The translations under genes and the position numbers were made by a program. DNA of 64,000 nucleotides from Sabethes cyaneus (Eukaryota; Arthropoda; Insecta; Diptera; Culicidae): NCBI RefSeq assembly GCF_943734655.1, contig NC_071354.1:227286397-227350396 (forward strand), read 5' to 3'. Shown here one piece after another: positions 24,681 through 35,229 of the stretch (the stretch's first letter is position 1; every line of letters starts with the position of its first letter). The notes beneath the pieces were generated by a model, which was not told the origin of the DNA, made no database searches, and saw only the letters and a list, made by a program, of their open reading frames with translations.

Positions 24681-25089
24681 ACGGAACAAATAAGCAAAGC
24701 AACGAAATAAAAGAGGGGGAAAAGAAAACAAGAAGTTTCTATGCTAACGTAAGAGCACCGCAATACAAATAGTGGTGTACAAGACCGTGTTTTGTCTATT
24801 ACTCTTACATAGAGAAAATATGGGAGCAGTAAAATTGAAAAAATTGAAAACGGAAGACAAAAGAGATAAAACGAAAAACAAAATAGCCCGAAGCTACTAG
24901 GTCAGATTCGGTTTAACGTACGAGCGAATTTCTTTCAACTTGCTTTACACCGTACTCTTTTTGCCTACAAAGACCCGAATAATGTATTCCCACGAATTCC
25001 ATATTGTATCTGACTACTATTATTTCAATGTATCAAGAAAAACCTTTGACAATAGAATAAGTTTATATTAAGAACTGTCTGTAAATTAA
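24681..25089. other. Non-coding spacer
   Basis: No gene. Purine-rich stretches at 24660-24730 and 24830-24890 look like outliers of the satellite that follows. Confidence 0.4.
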
Positions 25090-26045
25090 CTAAATTAAAA
25101 TAGAATGAGACAGAAAAGAAATAAAAACAGCACATAATAAAAGGAAGACGGAAACAAAACATAAACATCACGGGACAGAAAAAAACGAGATTGGTAAAGA
25201 GAAAAAATGGAAGAAAAAAGGGCGAAACCCGGAACTGAAAAGTAAACATAAGGAGGAAAATTGGCACTGAAAAGGGCGAAAAACGAGACAGAGACACAAG
25301 AAAGATTAAAGGAGGGAAAACGAACCAATAGAGGAAAGATGGGATAGAAAATGAATAACGACGCGACAGAAAAGGTAGGAAAAAAAGAAAGAAAAACGAA
25401 ATAGAAAAGAACGAAGAAACAAAAAAGGAAATAGCAAAAAACATAGAGAGGAAACGGGGAAATCGGGTTAAACGAGATATAAAAAGAGAAAGATGGAACA
25501 AAATGGTAATGGAAAATGTGAATAGAATGGGAAAATGGGACAGAAAAAGAAGAAAAAACGGGAAAAACTGACCAAAGAAAGCGGTTAAACTTTAGAGAAA
25601 AAGACGACAAACGGGAAAGAAAAAGGAAAACCGGAGAGCAAAAGAAAACTTGCAGTCAAAAACAAAATAGACGTGACAGGAAAGAAAGCATCTCAACAAT
25701 CAACAATGAAACAGACGAAAACGAAAAACGAAAAGAAGGCGAATCGGAAAAGAAAAAAGGAAAAAGAAAAGACAGATAACGGGAAAGAAAATTACGAAAT
25801 TATGAGTGATAAACAAGAGGAAAAACAGAACTGGAAATTAAAAAAAAAAGTGGGACAGGTAACGAAGAACAATGGAACAATGAAACACGAGACACTAAAA
25901 AAATGAGAGAAAACGTATCAAACCGGAAGGAAAAAAAGAAAAGTGAGAGCAAACAGTACGAAAAAGATGTAAAAACGCAACAAAAAGTGGAAAACGGGCT
26001 TGAAAAAGAGGAAAAAGAAACATAAAAGAAGTGAAACGCGTGAGT
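25090..26045 (+). repeat. Degenerate purine-rich satellite, tract 2
   Basis: Nearly 1 kb of A/G-rich sequence is made of variants of GGGACAGAAAAAAACGAGA and GGAAAACGGGAAAGAAAA. It is followed at 26100-26215 by AATTTAAGTCTAATTTAATG and AAGTCAAATTTAAACAC, the reverse complement of the border repeat seen around the 16.5-17.6 kb tract. Lys/Glu-rich plus frames and Phe/Ser-rich minus frames are artefacts. Confidence 0.8.
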
Positions 26046-26220
26046 GAGTATGACGAGATATGTCAATCCTTGCTTCAAGTACAGCTTCGTCCATGTCCTT
26101 GCATAAATTTAAGTCTAATTTAATGTTTAATGTTCAAAGTTCAACTTCGAGCCTAATTTTAAGTCAAATTTAAACACTGATTTCAAGTACAATTTCTGAT
26201 AAAATTTTAATTTCGTAGGA

Positions 26221-26489
26221 ACGGAACCTTTTTCCGAAAACCCGCGCTGAGAACCACGGCTAACACGCTGACAGACGAACAGCATCACGCGCAGTACCTT
26301 GTAAGTAGCGAGGGCCTGCATAGTGTCGTCGTCCTGACAGTAAAAACAAGTTAGATTAAAACTTCTCGGTCGGTGGTTTCTACAGTAGACGGAGGAAGAG
26401 GCACAATTTGTGTCTAAAAATAACCCACCCAGATACATCGCTACCTTGATAAACGGGTTGTGCAGTCTCCTTTTGTCCAGCGCCTCTGC
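26221..26489. other. Non-coding spacer
   Basis: Nothing recognised. Confidence 0.35.
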
Positions 26490-26720
26490 GGTTCAAAGGT
26501 AAATGGGTACCAGCGAGTCACATGCCCTGGCGGGTGTTGTAGGTTCGAATCCGGTTATAATCTCAAATTATAGCTTGGTTCGACCCATGCACCTTCCAGC
26601 ATTGGACAAAAGGTACGAGTCACAACGACTACTTGTTAAGCGTAGCTACCAATTCCAGTTCGATTCGACCAATTCGATTTTCCAGGTCAAACAAGCTTGT
26701 GGAAGGTCGGATGGCCCACC
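26490..26720 (+). mobile_element. Possible tRNA-derived SINE, second family
   Basis: GTAGGTTCGAATCCGGTTAT (about 26539-26558) is an excellent polymerase III B box, preceded at about 40 bp by CCAGCGAGTCACATGCC, a poor A box. A tRNA cloverleaf cannot be closed, so a functional tRNA is unlikely. No second copy was seen in this window, which limits confidence. Confidence 0.45.
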
Positions 26721-29700
26721 TTTTGTTTACGTCTGGATACGCTAGTGGTCTCGTGATTTTCACATTTTTCCTTCTTACTTTTAAACGAAATGTCGAACCA
26801 CGCATCAATTTAATAGTGATAAACTAGTTAATAATACCTTTCAAACAGAAGCAAACCAAAAAAATTTAACTTCAAAATTGGACAAATCGGTTCAGCCATC
26901 TTCAAGCAAAGACGACTTAAAGAAACATTGCTCTATTTTTGGGTCATTCCATCTCAAGTAATCAAGAAAATCGGAAAATTGCAATCGACTATCTGATGGC
27001 AATCGTTTATATTCGCAAACGATTCCGCTAATTTACTAATACGCCTGATGATGTATCCTAAAATTGGGCTACTAGCATTTAGTTACGGAAGCCCATTTTC
27101 GTGGTTTCCTATTTCATTTCACATCCAGCATATCCAATATCCAACATCCAACAATCCCTTCAAACACAAACAAAATAACTAACAATGCTTGTTTGGTGGA
27201 AAAATTTGCCTTCTCTGAAACATAAATATGTTCCTGCTGTTATATAACTATTGTGTACAGGAGCTTTCAATTGCATAACCATTTGAAGTTGTAATTCAGA
27301 AACGTTTGTTTGTGAGCACCGCTAATTCAAATATAAAACACCAACAATGTAGTAAATCCGTTTTATTCAATCAAGCTGATAGTGATGTTTATTGAATCAA
27401 AAACACACAACTGAAGGGTATTTTACTCGAATCGCAGTACATAAAAATAGGATTTTCACGCTGCAATAAGTACACACATCATAAAAAGCGCCAGCCAGAA
27501 TAACAGATCAATTCACAAACAGGCCGTGCAAGTTCATTGAACCGAGCCGAGCCGAAGTTTAAATTTTAGACAACCAAATGTTCGTCCGTTCGTCTTACCT
27601 CAATTCAACCGGTTCGCTCCTATAGATGTTGACCTTTGGCGGACAGTAACGGTATGGTGTCCAGGCCGGAAAAAACAGCGAACACTTTTATATATCCTTT
27701 GAAGATGCACACTTGCTCGACCGCGTTCCGCTGCTACCCATCGGCGACCCCATTTTCTGCCGTATAGTACATCAGAGAAACTGCGTCAAAGCTTGTTATC
27801 TTTTCATTTGCAGCGCTTTTCAAACAAACGAGAAAGGCGATTTTTTTCTACACACTGACACACACCAACACTGACGGACACTACGACTTTTTTGTTTGCT
27901 GCTCTGTGTATCCTTTACTACGCGGCCGTTGTAGACGACCCGATGGGACACGACATTGGAAACAAATTTTCCGCTTAATAGCTCACATCCAACATATCAG
28001 TATCAGTAGTGGGATGGCTGTCGATTCACTTTCCGAGCTATTCGATTGCAGCAATTCACGATAAACTGTCGGTCGGAGCGAGCGGGTGGGGTTTTCCTCT
28101 CCACGGAGTGGAGTGCAACCACCTGAGCGCGGTCTGATGATGACGGATTATACTTCGGTTGTTGTTGCTGTTGTTGTTGTATATTATTGTAGTATAGTAG
28201 GTACTACGCGGAACGATAGAAAATCACTGCGAATACACGGCGGCACCGTTTTTCTCTCCCATTTGCACAATATTTATACTTGAGTTGGCTGTTTTCCTCA
28301 CTTCAATGTCCTCCACACTGCACTACGCGTGAACACAATCACTTGCTCACTTGAACTCTCCCTCGTTCCCTCGTCTTCACCAGATCACACGCTCTCTCTC
28401 GCGCTTCTCTCGGTCACCGTTCACACACAGTTCGTGGACCAAGTTTTCCTATTCACGTGCGGCTCTTCGACCCAAATCGCTATCGCAGTGTGACTCTATT
28501 GGCGTTGAATACATAACTTTTCCATCAGTGCCAACATTAATCACCTCCTTGGAAAACTTATCGCGAATGAAAACTCCGCTCGCTGGCTGATCACCGCAAC
28601 CGAGAATCTCTAATCGACGATGGATCCGAAATCCTTTTCACAACACATCGGCTTTCATGTTTTTTTTCTTCTATATCTCACCGAACTACGAAAATGCGAA
28701 AAAGGTTTTCCTTTTCCGACCGCATCGCATGCAGTAGCATGTGGAAAATTAAATCCTTGCTGGCACTGTTACCATCCCGTTTGCTCTCTCACAGCTTGCT
28801 AATAAGCCATTCCACTCTCGCAGCAGTATCCTTTTTTCTGCTTACTTTCCCTGGAGGCATATTTTTTTGTCATCCATGCGTTAACAAACCAGAACAGATT
28901 ATATCTAGGTTGATCGAATCCCGGTCGAAAATTACGTTTCACCCGAAGCCTAACCTTTTCCGCCCACCCTTTCTTTGGCAGATTTAACTGCGTTTAGTCA
29001 GCATTAAATTATTGAACTGAAAAGTAAAAACTGTCACACACAATACGTCGCCACGAACGAAACGCGTTCACCGAGCTGAACAGTCTGACAGAGTTGAAGG
29101 AAAACTGAAAATGTGAAATTTTCACGAGCTCCGATTTTCCTACATCACGTTCCGATAACGATGCGTAGCGAGGAGGCGAGAGAGCGAACGAGAACGAATT
29201 TCCAATTTTCTCTTCCTTTTACGAGCGGGTGGTAGGCAGTGGCACGGTGGGTGATTTTTGGTCAAACCGATGAGTTCTGGTGGGTTGTTAACCACTACTT
29301 GGTACGATTATCAGTTTAATATTGAATGTAACTTTCACCAATCTGTCCAAAAAAACGCAATAGGATCCTTCAAAACTTTTCTTCGCCAAAAAAGATGAAC
29401 GTTTCCTCTTGCCAGACCAAAAAAATCGGAAAGAGCACCAGAAAACGAACCATCACATACAAACCGGAAACAACCACTAGATTGAGAATGTTTTCATTTT
29501 TTCGACGCAGGCGACCGGAAAAAAAGACTGACACCATCACACGTTCAGCAAATCCTCACACACACACACACTGCCAGCGAGCAGAAAGAATCCTGCTTCC
29601 CAACACCACACGACTCGACTCGTCGTGAATAATTCAATAGCATCCTCCGGCGGCGCGTGGCCCGAGAAGCGGAGCAGAATTCTCGCTCATTCTCGCACAA

Positions 29701-30499
29701 ACGAACGTGTGTGTAGAAGCATTTTCCTCCATGCATGGTTCCTCGGAAAGTCGGAACCACCGCGCGACGGAAAAATCGATCGATTTTTCTACCCTCCTCT
29801 GTGCTCTGTTATCACGTTCGCAGCCTAGCGCTGCTGGCTGACTGTGAAGCAGCCGGATGTTGGTGTTGGTGCTGGTGGATCCAGTCCGGTGTGGGTTGCT
29901 TGCCAAGGTACGGTGCCCTTTTCCGTGTTTGTAATACTGTCGTCTCGTAGACTGTAACGTTTTTGATTCGGCTAGGCCTTTGTTCTCACTGGCTTAATTT
30001 CTTCACTCCCGCCGTCCATCCGGGCGGTTCTGATGGACCCGGCGGCGGCGGCATGGCTCCTTTCGGTTGGCCCCCGCGGTGTGATACAGAGTGTGCGCGA
30101 TTTTAAGAACGCTGAGATGTTCGGGCTTTGATAAAATTGGGATGTTAGAATAAACTTTCTCCATTTTCTTTTAAATCAATTGGTGAACGTTTTTAACTGA
30201 ACGCAAACACTACTGGCACAACTTCAGGTCAATTTGCATCAAATTACTTTTCGACCTAGCGGCTGGTCTATTAAATATTCGCGCGAAGTTGGTTATTTAG
30301 CGTTCACTATGGGCAGACATCTGTTATGCAGGCAGATTCTTCGGCACAAGATTCTAGGAATGATCCTGGATTTGCTTCTATGGAACAAGCGAATGACCTT
30401 GAAATCAGTTTTGGCAAATTATTTTACAAAATGAGTCAGTGTTTTGGTTGATCACAGATGTGCATATTTTTAGTGTAGAGTGTACTTAAATTTCAACAC
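26721..30499. other. Long single-copy stretch, promoter-like composition
   Basis: No transposon or recognisable coding exon. 27900-28800 and 29600-30100 are richer in CpG, GAGCGAG/CTCTCTCTCGC words, TCAGT initiator-like motifs and CA microsatellites (29558-29574) than their surroundings. A GTT-rich trinucleotide run is at about 28160-28178. The composition resembles 5' flanking or 5' untranslated DNA of insect genes, but neither a TATA-Inr-DPE set nor an open frame of credible length is present. Confidence 0.4.
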
Positions 30500-31400
30500 A
30501 GCTTGCAATTTGTTTTGAATTTTCATTCGTGGAGTCGTGGTAATCATGGACGCAAAAAGGGAACTCGTGATAAGTCTGTTTTTGAAAAATTTTCGACCGT
30601 GTGATATTTTAGCCACTCGGAAAAAGCGAAAGATTCTTCTTTTTTCGTACCATCAAGCGAACAAGGAAACCGGATCTTGGAAAATACTCCTCAAACCTGG
30701 CGGTAAACGCACTGTACGGACACCGGAAGCCATCGAGCGAGTAAAACAGCGAATGCGTGGGAAACGAGATCAGTCTGCACGTAAGATGGCCTAGGAACTG
30801 AAAAATGTCGCAGACCATTTGTAAGATGATCTTCGATTGATTCCATACAAATAACAACGGGTGCATGGTTTGACTGAAAAGCAGAAGATTGCAAGAGTCG
30901 AAAGATGTCGGCAGCTGCTTGAAAAATTCTGTTTTTGAACGAAAAAATGTTCTTGCTACAGGATCACCACAACCAACAAAATGATCCGATATATGCAGCA
31001 CATCTTTCTGATATTCCTCGGAACAAACACAAAAAAAGGTTTCAGAATGTTTTCAGGGTGATGGTATGGGGATGTTTCGTTGAAGGTTCTATTGCTGTTC
31101 ATTGAATCTAGTATTAAAACCAGCACTAAATATTACATCGATAATATTTTGAAGAACTATTTACTTCTCAAAAATGTCAAAAATTGTACCAAAATGCACC
31201 ATGTTACTTCCAACAAGATTCTGCAACGTCTCACCATGCGAAAGCTGCTCAAGCTTGGTGTGAGGACAATTTTCTGGATTTTTGTTCTTCGAAAAAGTGG
31301 CGTGCCTCTTCACCTGATTTGGATCCTTTCGACTTTTATGCATGGGGTTACATGCTAGGTAAACTAGGCAGCACCAAAGGATTAGAAAAAAGTGGTAAAA
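30500..31400 (+). mobile_element. Decayed IS630-Tc1-mariner element, DD37D (maT-like) type
   Basis: The transposase begins MDAKRELVISLFLKNFRPCD (from 30546) and shows a paired HTH region ending in GGKRTVRTPEAIERVKQRMR. After frameshifts and a stop, the catalytic part reads CYFQQDSATSHHAKAAQAWC and SSPDLDPFDFYAWGYML (31205-31355). From the D of QQD to the D of PFDF there are 37 intervening residues, the DD37D spacing of the maT group. The first catalytic acid cannot be located. Sequence stops matching just after YMLGKLGSTKG, so the 3' end is truncated. Terminal repeats were not found. Confidence 0.75.
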
Positions 31401-31404
31401 TATC

Positions 31405-31797
31405 CCCCCCAGCTAGCATTTTCATATGTATAAAAAAAGGTAAAAATCAGCATTACGTTCAGATATACATGCTAAATAAATCGTATTTCATGCGCAAAAT
31501 TGGCATATCCGTACTATTTTGGAGGCGATATACGTGATTACGAATAATTTTGAACGTTACGACTATATAAGTATTTATATACGATAATATCCGATTAAGC
31601 GCGAGTCGCTCCGTACTACTCTACGATTTTGTGCTGAAAATCGTATGTATGTCAGTCATTATCATTATATACGACAGAAAATCAACTTGATCCCACTTTA
31701 TCCAGCTTTAGTTACGATTTCGAATTTGTTAGGAGATATTTACGATAGTTTTCGTACATTGTTATACGAGTTGGTGCTAGCTGGGCCGTGTCAACAG
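31405..31797. mobile_element. About 390-bp MITE with CCCAGCTAGCA ends
   Basis: The left end has CCCAGCTAGCATTTTCATAT. The right end, read inward, has CCCAGCTAGCACCAACTCGT. Both continue with a GTATAA word. The interior is AT-rich, with repeated TATACGA/TCGTATA words and no transposase. It abuts the truncated 3' end of the DD37D element. No clean target duplication was resolved, so superfamily is open. Confidence 0.6.
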
Positions 31798-31994
31798 GTC
31801 GAAGTCTCTTTACGATGTATAAACCTTGGACTTGGATTTAATATCTTCTTGGGAAGATCGCCAGAAAAAGTGAAAAAATCCCCTCGTCCCATCAGTTCAA
31901 TAATATTGAAAGCGAATTTGAAAAACGAAAACTCAGTGATTGATATCTTTCCTCCACCGCTGGGCTTACGATGAAACCTTTATTTTTTGCTTTG
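31798..31994. other. Non-coding spacer
   Basis: Nothing recognised; a short open frame across this stretch has no family resemblance. Confidence 0.35.
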
Positions 31995-32115
31995 TTGAAA
32001 GGCAGAAGGAGAAGTCTGTAGGATCGTTGCACTAGCCCCGTAACTGTCCTGTATTGCAATAACCAGCTACGAAGTCTGTCGATAACTTATTTACTTGCCG
32101 TCCTAAGCTAAAAAC
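31995..32115 (+). mobile_element. tRNA-derived SINE, family 1, copy C (5'-truncated)
   Basis: AGTCTGTAGGATCGTTGCAC, TAGCCCCGTAACTGTCCTGT and GAAGTCTGTCGATAACTT match the body of the SINE at 20995. The head with the polymerase III boxes is missing, consistent with 5' truncation. Confidence 0.65.
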
Positions 32116-32164
32116 TATTGCGGCATTATATTGTTGTATTCTGCCAATAAGTTCTTTCCCGTAT

Positions 32165-32486
32165 CATGTTCTGTAGACTGAGACCGTCGGCGGAGTTCTT
32201 CGTCGGCAAGTAACGAGCTGGTTTTGTCAGTAGCGTTAGTTACTAGACAAGTTCCGAGAGTACATCTTGCAGACTTACCATCTGTTTGTGAACTTTAAGA
32301 CGACGTACGATTTAGTCAAACGAAATGAGCTGTGGTAGATGATGCTAGACCATAGTTTTCCGACGAAACAACTTAAGCTGATTCGTGCAACGCTGCATGA
32401 GTCAAAATTATGCGTCAGTCGCTTTAATGAAGGCAGGGGCGTAGCTGGCAAGTTTTCAGGGAGGTTTCACCAAAATAGACATAGCG
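32165..32486 (+). pseudogene. RTE reverse transcriptase fragment
   Basis: The plus strand reads, with interruptions, a linker like that of other copies and then FVNFKTTYDLVKRNELW (about 32287-32335), followed by MMLDHSFPTKQLKLIRATL. It corresponds to FIDFKAAYDTVDRDKLWQIM of copy 1. One in-frame TAG follows the W codon. It ends where a 390-bp mini-element inserted. Confidence 0.72.
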
Positions 32487-32494
32487 TTAAGGAG

Positions 32495-32884
32495 GCCTTA
32501 GGCTGGTAGACGGTTGGGTAATGCCTACCATCGGTGCCTTGCACACTGTCCACAGCCTCTTACCCAGCAACTCCTACCCCTACTTCCAGTGGTACCAGCC
32601 GGGATGCGAGCAATCTCGGTGGAGATCAGGTAACCAACCCCGGTGGTACCCCAGGTCGTATGCTGATAGGGGAGGAGGGCTTCTTCGAGCTACGTTGGCC
32701 CGCTAGCGATACTGTGGGGTTCGATACTGAACCACTAAAAAACCAAAGCAATGGACTCCGTAAGTAATAATAACTCTAATCGGAACAAACGGCAAAGATC
32801 CATGCGACGAAAACCGAAACAGATGGAAAAATTATACTGTGCAGGCCTTGTCATAAGACGTTAGGTCAATTAAGTAAGTAAGCC
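32495..32884 (+). mobile_element. RTE-derived non-autonomous mini-element (leader joined to tail)
   Basis: The first 260 bp resembles the RTE leader: CTCTTACCCAGCAACTCCTA (about 32557) and GGTAACCAACCCCGGTGGTA. The last 80 bp is the tail of an RTE subfamily: GAAACAGATGGAAAAATTAT, CAGGCCTTGTCATAAGACGT and AATTAAGTAAGTAAG, as at 33652-33719. Almost all coding sequence is absent. Perfect 8-bp duplications TTAAGGAG at 32487-32494 and 32885-32892 show that this short form itself was retroposed. It would depend on proteins of a full RTE. Confidence 0.78.
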
Positions 32885-33039
32885 TTAAGGAGTTCATTCA
32901 TGAAATGGGAATTCATTTTATATTTAAGCTCACAAATAAAAGAAAATAGGTGTTAAAAGTTTCCCTCCCAGTTGGCCTTGTGGTCGTTGCATACGCGAAG
33001 CTCGGTTGGGAGAGGTAATTAGTGTCAATAAGACGAGGT

Positions 33040-33719
33040 TTGCAAAGTGCACCAAAGTACCAAAGTGACAAAGTACTGTCCCAAGCCATCTTCCATTGAC
33101 CATCGCCAGCAGCCAATAGACCGGCTTCATGGAGGGTCGGTCTACAACGGACCAAATCTTCACCCTGCGGTAGATCCTCCAGAAGTGCCGCGAATTCCGA
33201 GTCCCCACGCACCACCTGTTCATCGATTTCAAAGCCGCATATGATAGCGTAAACTGACAAGAGCTATGGATAATTTTGGACGAAAACGGCTTTCCAGGTA
33301 AGCTTACTAGACTTATCATGGCTACGATGGATGGGAACAAGTGCTGTGTGAGAATCTCGGGTGGACTGTCGGACCCATTCGAATCTCGCAGGTGTAAGAC
33401 GAGCGGCGATCGAAATGCGAAGCACGATTTTCAATAAATCCAGTCAATTTCAATCCAGTCAAGCTGGACGGATACGTTGGGCAGGACATGTTGCTAGAAT
33501 GCCGGACAACTATCCTGCAAAAATGGTTTTCGCATCAAATCCAGTAGGAACAAGACGAAGTGGGGCACTGCGAGCGAGGTGGCAAGACCAGGTGGAGCGA
33601 GATCTGGCGAGCACTGGGTGCCCGCGGAACTGGAGATCAGTTGCCATGGACCGAAACAGATGGAGAAATTATTCTGCGCAGGCCTTGTCGTAAGACGTTA
33701 GGCCAATTAAGTAAGTAAG
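33040..33719 (+). mobile_element. RTE subfamily B, internally deleted copy
   Basis: The plus strand reads FMEGRSTTDQIFTLR (about 33128-33170), LFIDFKAAYDSVN (33217-33256), GFPGKLTRLIMATMDGNKCC, then IEMRSTIFNKSSQ at about 33410-33450. At that point it jumps, skipping the FADD catalytic region, to QAGRIRWAGHVARMPDN and a C-terminus ending AQALS and TAA (33450-33693). The tail ends in (TAAG)n at about 33719. The joint keeps the frame, so 33361-33693 remains open. The 5' part has stops and frameshifts. Confidence 0.8.
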
Positions 33720-33784
33720 CATATGAAATGCTATGGTTCACATAAATCACTCGCACACATCTTCAAAACTAGCGTAGGAATTCT

Positions 33785-34144
33785 ATTAGGCAATGAAGAT
33801 GAAATACCTATTTGACAAGTCTTTCGCACAAGAAAAGTTCCCTGCCATTTGGAAGTAATCGTTTATGTTTCCGGTTTATAAGTCCGGCGATCGTCATGAT
33901 GTTAGGAATTAACGCGGGAGCACCAGTTTTTCTGCGGCAATTGATTGGAATAGTTATAAGTGGTGTAATACTGTCCCGCATTAAGAACAACATTTCAAGT
34001 GTTTACCACGGTTGTATGCCTAGTCGATCCGTCTGTATTAATTTGTTGGAGTTTACTACGACGTCCATCACGTAAATGGAAGACAAGAGACAAGTAGATG
34101 TCATCGATACTGATCTGATAGCGGGTTTTGATGGAATTGACCAT
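33785..34144 (+). pseudogene. Jockey-group LINE reverse transcriptase, N-terminal part
   Basis: Frames shift, but the blocks are recognisable: SLSHKKSSLPFGSNRLCFRF, INAGAPVFLRQ, VILSRIKNNISSVYHGCMPS, RSVCINLLEFTTTSIT, then METKRQVDVIDTDL-like text and GFDGIDH at 34123-34144. Jockey-type RTs have the order QHGFxxGRS, TNLLEF, then AFDxxDHxxLLxKL. The first catalytic block is altered (GFD for the usual AFD). A SINE interrupts exactly after DGIDH. The same frame resumes beyond it as GILLRKL (34630-34650), completing the motif. Confidence 0.78.
34135..34144. repeat. SINE target-site duplication, left (AATTGACCAT)
   Basis: A perfect 10-bp match to 34620-34629. It lies within the D-H codons of the host RT. 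Confidence 0.92.
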
Positions 34145-34619
34145 TTTTTTTGTATGGACTCATCACTGCGACCAGTATAGTTAGATCTATTGTGATATCG
34201 CCCGGGTGTTTGCTGTATGACCTGCACTGCATTTATTTGCTATAATCGCTATTGAGTGAGCGATAAGCTTATTGAATTTCATTCGTGCTTGTGTGTAATT
34301 GGGTTTTACCGTTCTTTCAAAGCTTTCTCTACTTTACCCACCTTGTTCCACATGATAGCGCTGTCCCCAATTATAGCCATCCCTGGCACTGCACACCAGT
34401 GCATTTAACTATAAGGGTCTCATTTTGCACTGTCAATAGGCCTTATCGGGATAACATAGAATTCAGCATTAAGGAAGGGTAAATGAGGGGCCTGAGAATA
34501 AACCCATGCTAAAAGTCACTTTGAACATCGAATGGCTTGATTCTACTAAGATTCGAACCCACGACCATTCGCTTGCCAAAGCAGACTCGGTAACCTTGCG
34601 GCTACAGAGCCCCTCTACC
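34145..34619 (-). mobile_element. tRNA-derived SINE, family 2, complete 475-bp copy
   Basis: On the minus strand the head reads GTAGCCGCAAGGTTACCGAG (A-box region) and GTGGGTTCGAATCTTAGTAG (B box, about 34545-34564). A body of about 350 bp follows, then a short poly-A tail (T-run at 34145-34152 on the plus strand). Perfect 10-bp duplications border it. A second copy, itself interrupted, lies at 58735-60315. Polymerase III boxes, A tail and variable TSD define it as a LINE-mobilised SINE. A Feilai relationship is possible but not shown. Confidence 0.85.
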
Positions 34620-34629
34620 AATTGACCAT
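34620..34629. repeat. SINE target-site duplication, right (AATTGACCAT)
   Basis: A perfect copy of 34135-34144; host RT coding (GILLRKL) resumes here. Confidence 0.92.
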
Positions 34630-34722
34630 GGGATACTTTTGCGGAAACTGTCTGTAAGAAGCACCAATCTTACCAATTGAATAAATGGCTGAGCTCAACT
34701 CAACTCAGCGATAGGGTACTAC

Positions 34723-34752
34723 TAATCTAATCTAATCTAATGTAATCTAACA
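34723..34752. repeat. (CTAAT)n microsatellite
   Basis: Five to six CTAAT units with one variant (GTAAT), inside the decayed LINE. Confidence 0.85.
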
Positions 34753-34853
34753 CTAACGCAGCCAATTCTTGAAAGCAGCCTGGAAAATGACGATTACTTG
34801 AATCAATCATTTTTCTTGTCAACGGTCAGCCCAACTGCGGAGCATGTACCGCA

Positions 34854-35096
34854 GTGAGAAGGCTAAGGAATCAACTGGAACTAGAAATAATACCTAATTC
34901 CATTAAACTCCTTGAAGAAAGCGTGGACCTCCCGTACCAAGTGCTTCCCAACAATGATTTATTTACAGTCGTTAGGAGTATCTTTGCTAATAAAAGTCAA
35001 GTGATACTCCGGAGCCTCGGGGATGAACTTGTGGCATTTAGATCAGAAGCCAGGCTGCAATTGGCCAAGGATATAGCGCCTTATTTCGCTCTCTGA
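34854..35096 (+). CDS. 80-codon open frame of unknown origin inside LINE debris
   Basis: Starts MRRLRNQLELEIIPNSIKLL and ends in DIAPYFAL before TGA. I do not recognise the family. Composition is protein-like (mixed hydrophobic and charged, no low complexity), with a predicted-helical Leu/Arg pattern. It lies between the N-terminal RT part (33.8-34.65 kb) and an RT palm part (35.23-35.45 kb) of Jockey-like material on the same strand, yet RT blocks expected there are not visible. It may be a rearranged or foreign piece, or chance. It could equally be a decayed part of another element. Confidence 0.25.
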   Translation: MRRLRNQLELEIIPNSIKLLEESVDLPYQVLPNNDLFTVVRSIFANKSQVILRSLGDELVAFRSEARLQLAKDIAPYFAL

Positions 35097-35229
35097 AAAT
35101 AGATTAGTCTACCAAAAATATTAGTAAATAATATAGCACTTGAAGATAAAGTTGTGTGGTTTAATGGCAGCCTAAACTACAGCTGTAATGTTAGGAACTG
35201 AAAACGCGATAGGGATAGGGCGATAGGGA

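Noticed and set aside
25025..25610. 158- and 171-codon minus-strand hydrophobic frames
   Set aside because: Same artefact over the purine satellite.
26539..26558. tRNA gene
   Set aside because: Only the B box is good; no closing acceptor stem or anticodon arm can be drawn. The same applies to the SINE heads at 21.0, 24.4, 34.55 and 60.25 kb.
27900..28800. Core promoter of a host gene
   Set aside because: Composition and TCAGT words are suggestive, but no coherent TATA/Inr/DPE spacing and no downstream coding exon was found on either strand.
32930..33340. Minus-strand frames of 115-136 codons
   Set aside because: They are antisense shadows of the plus-strand RTE subfamily B RT.
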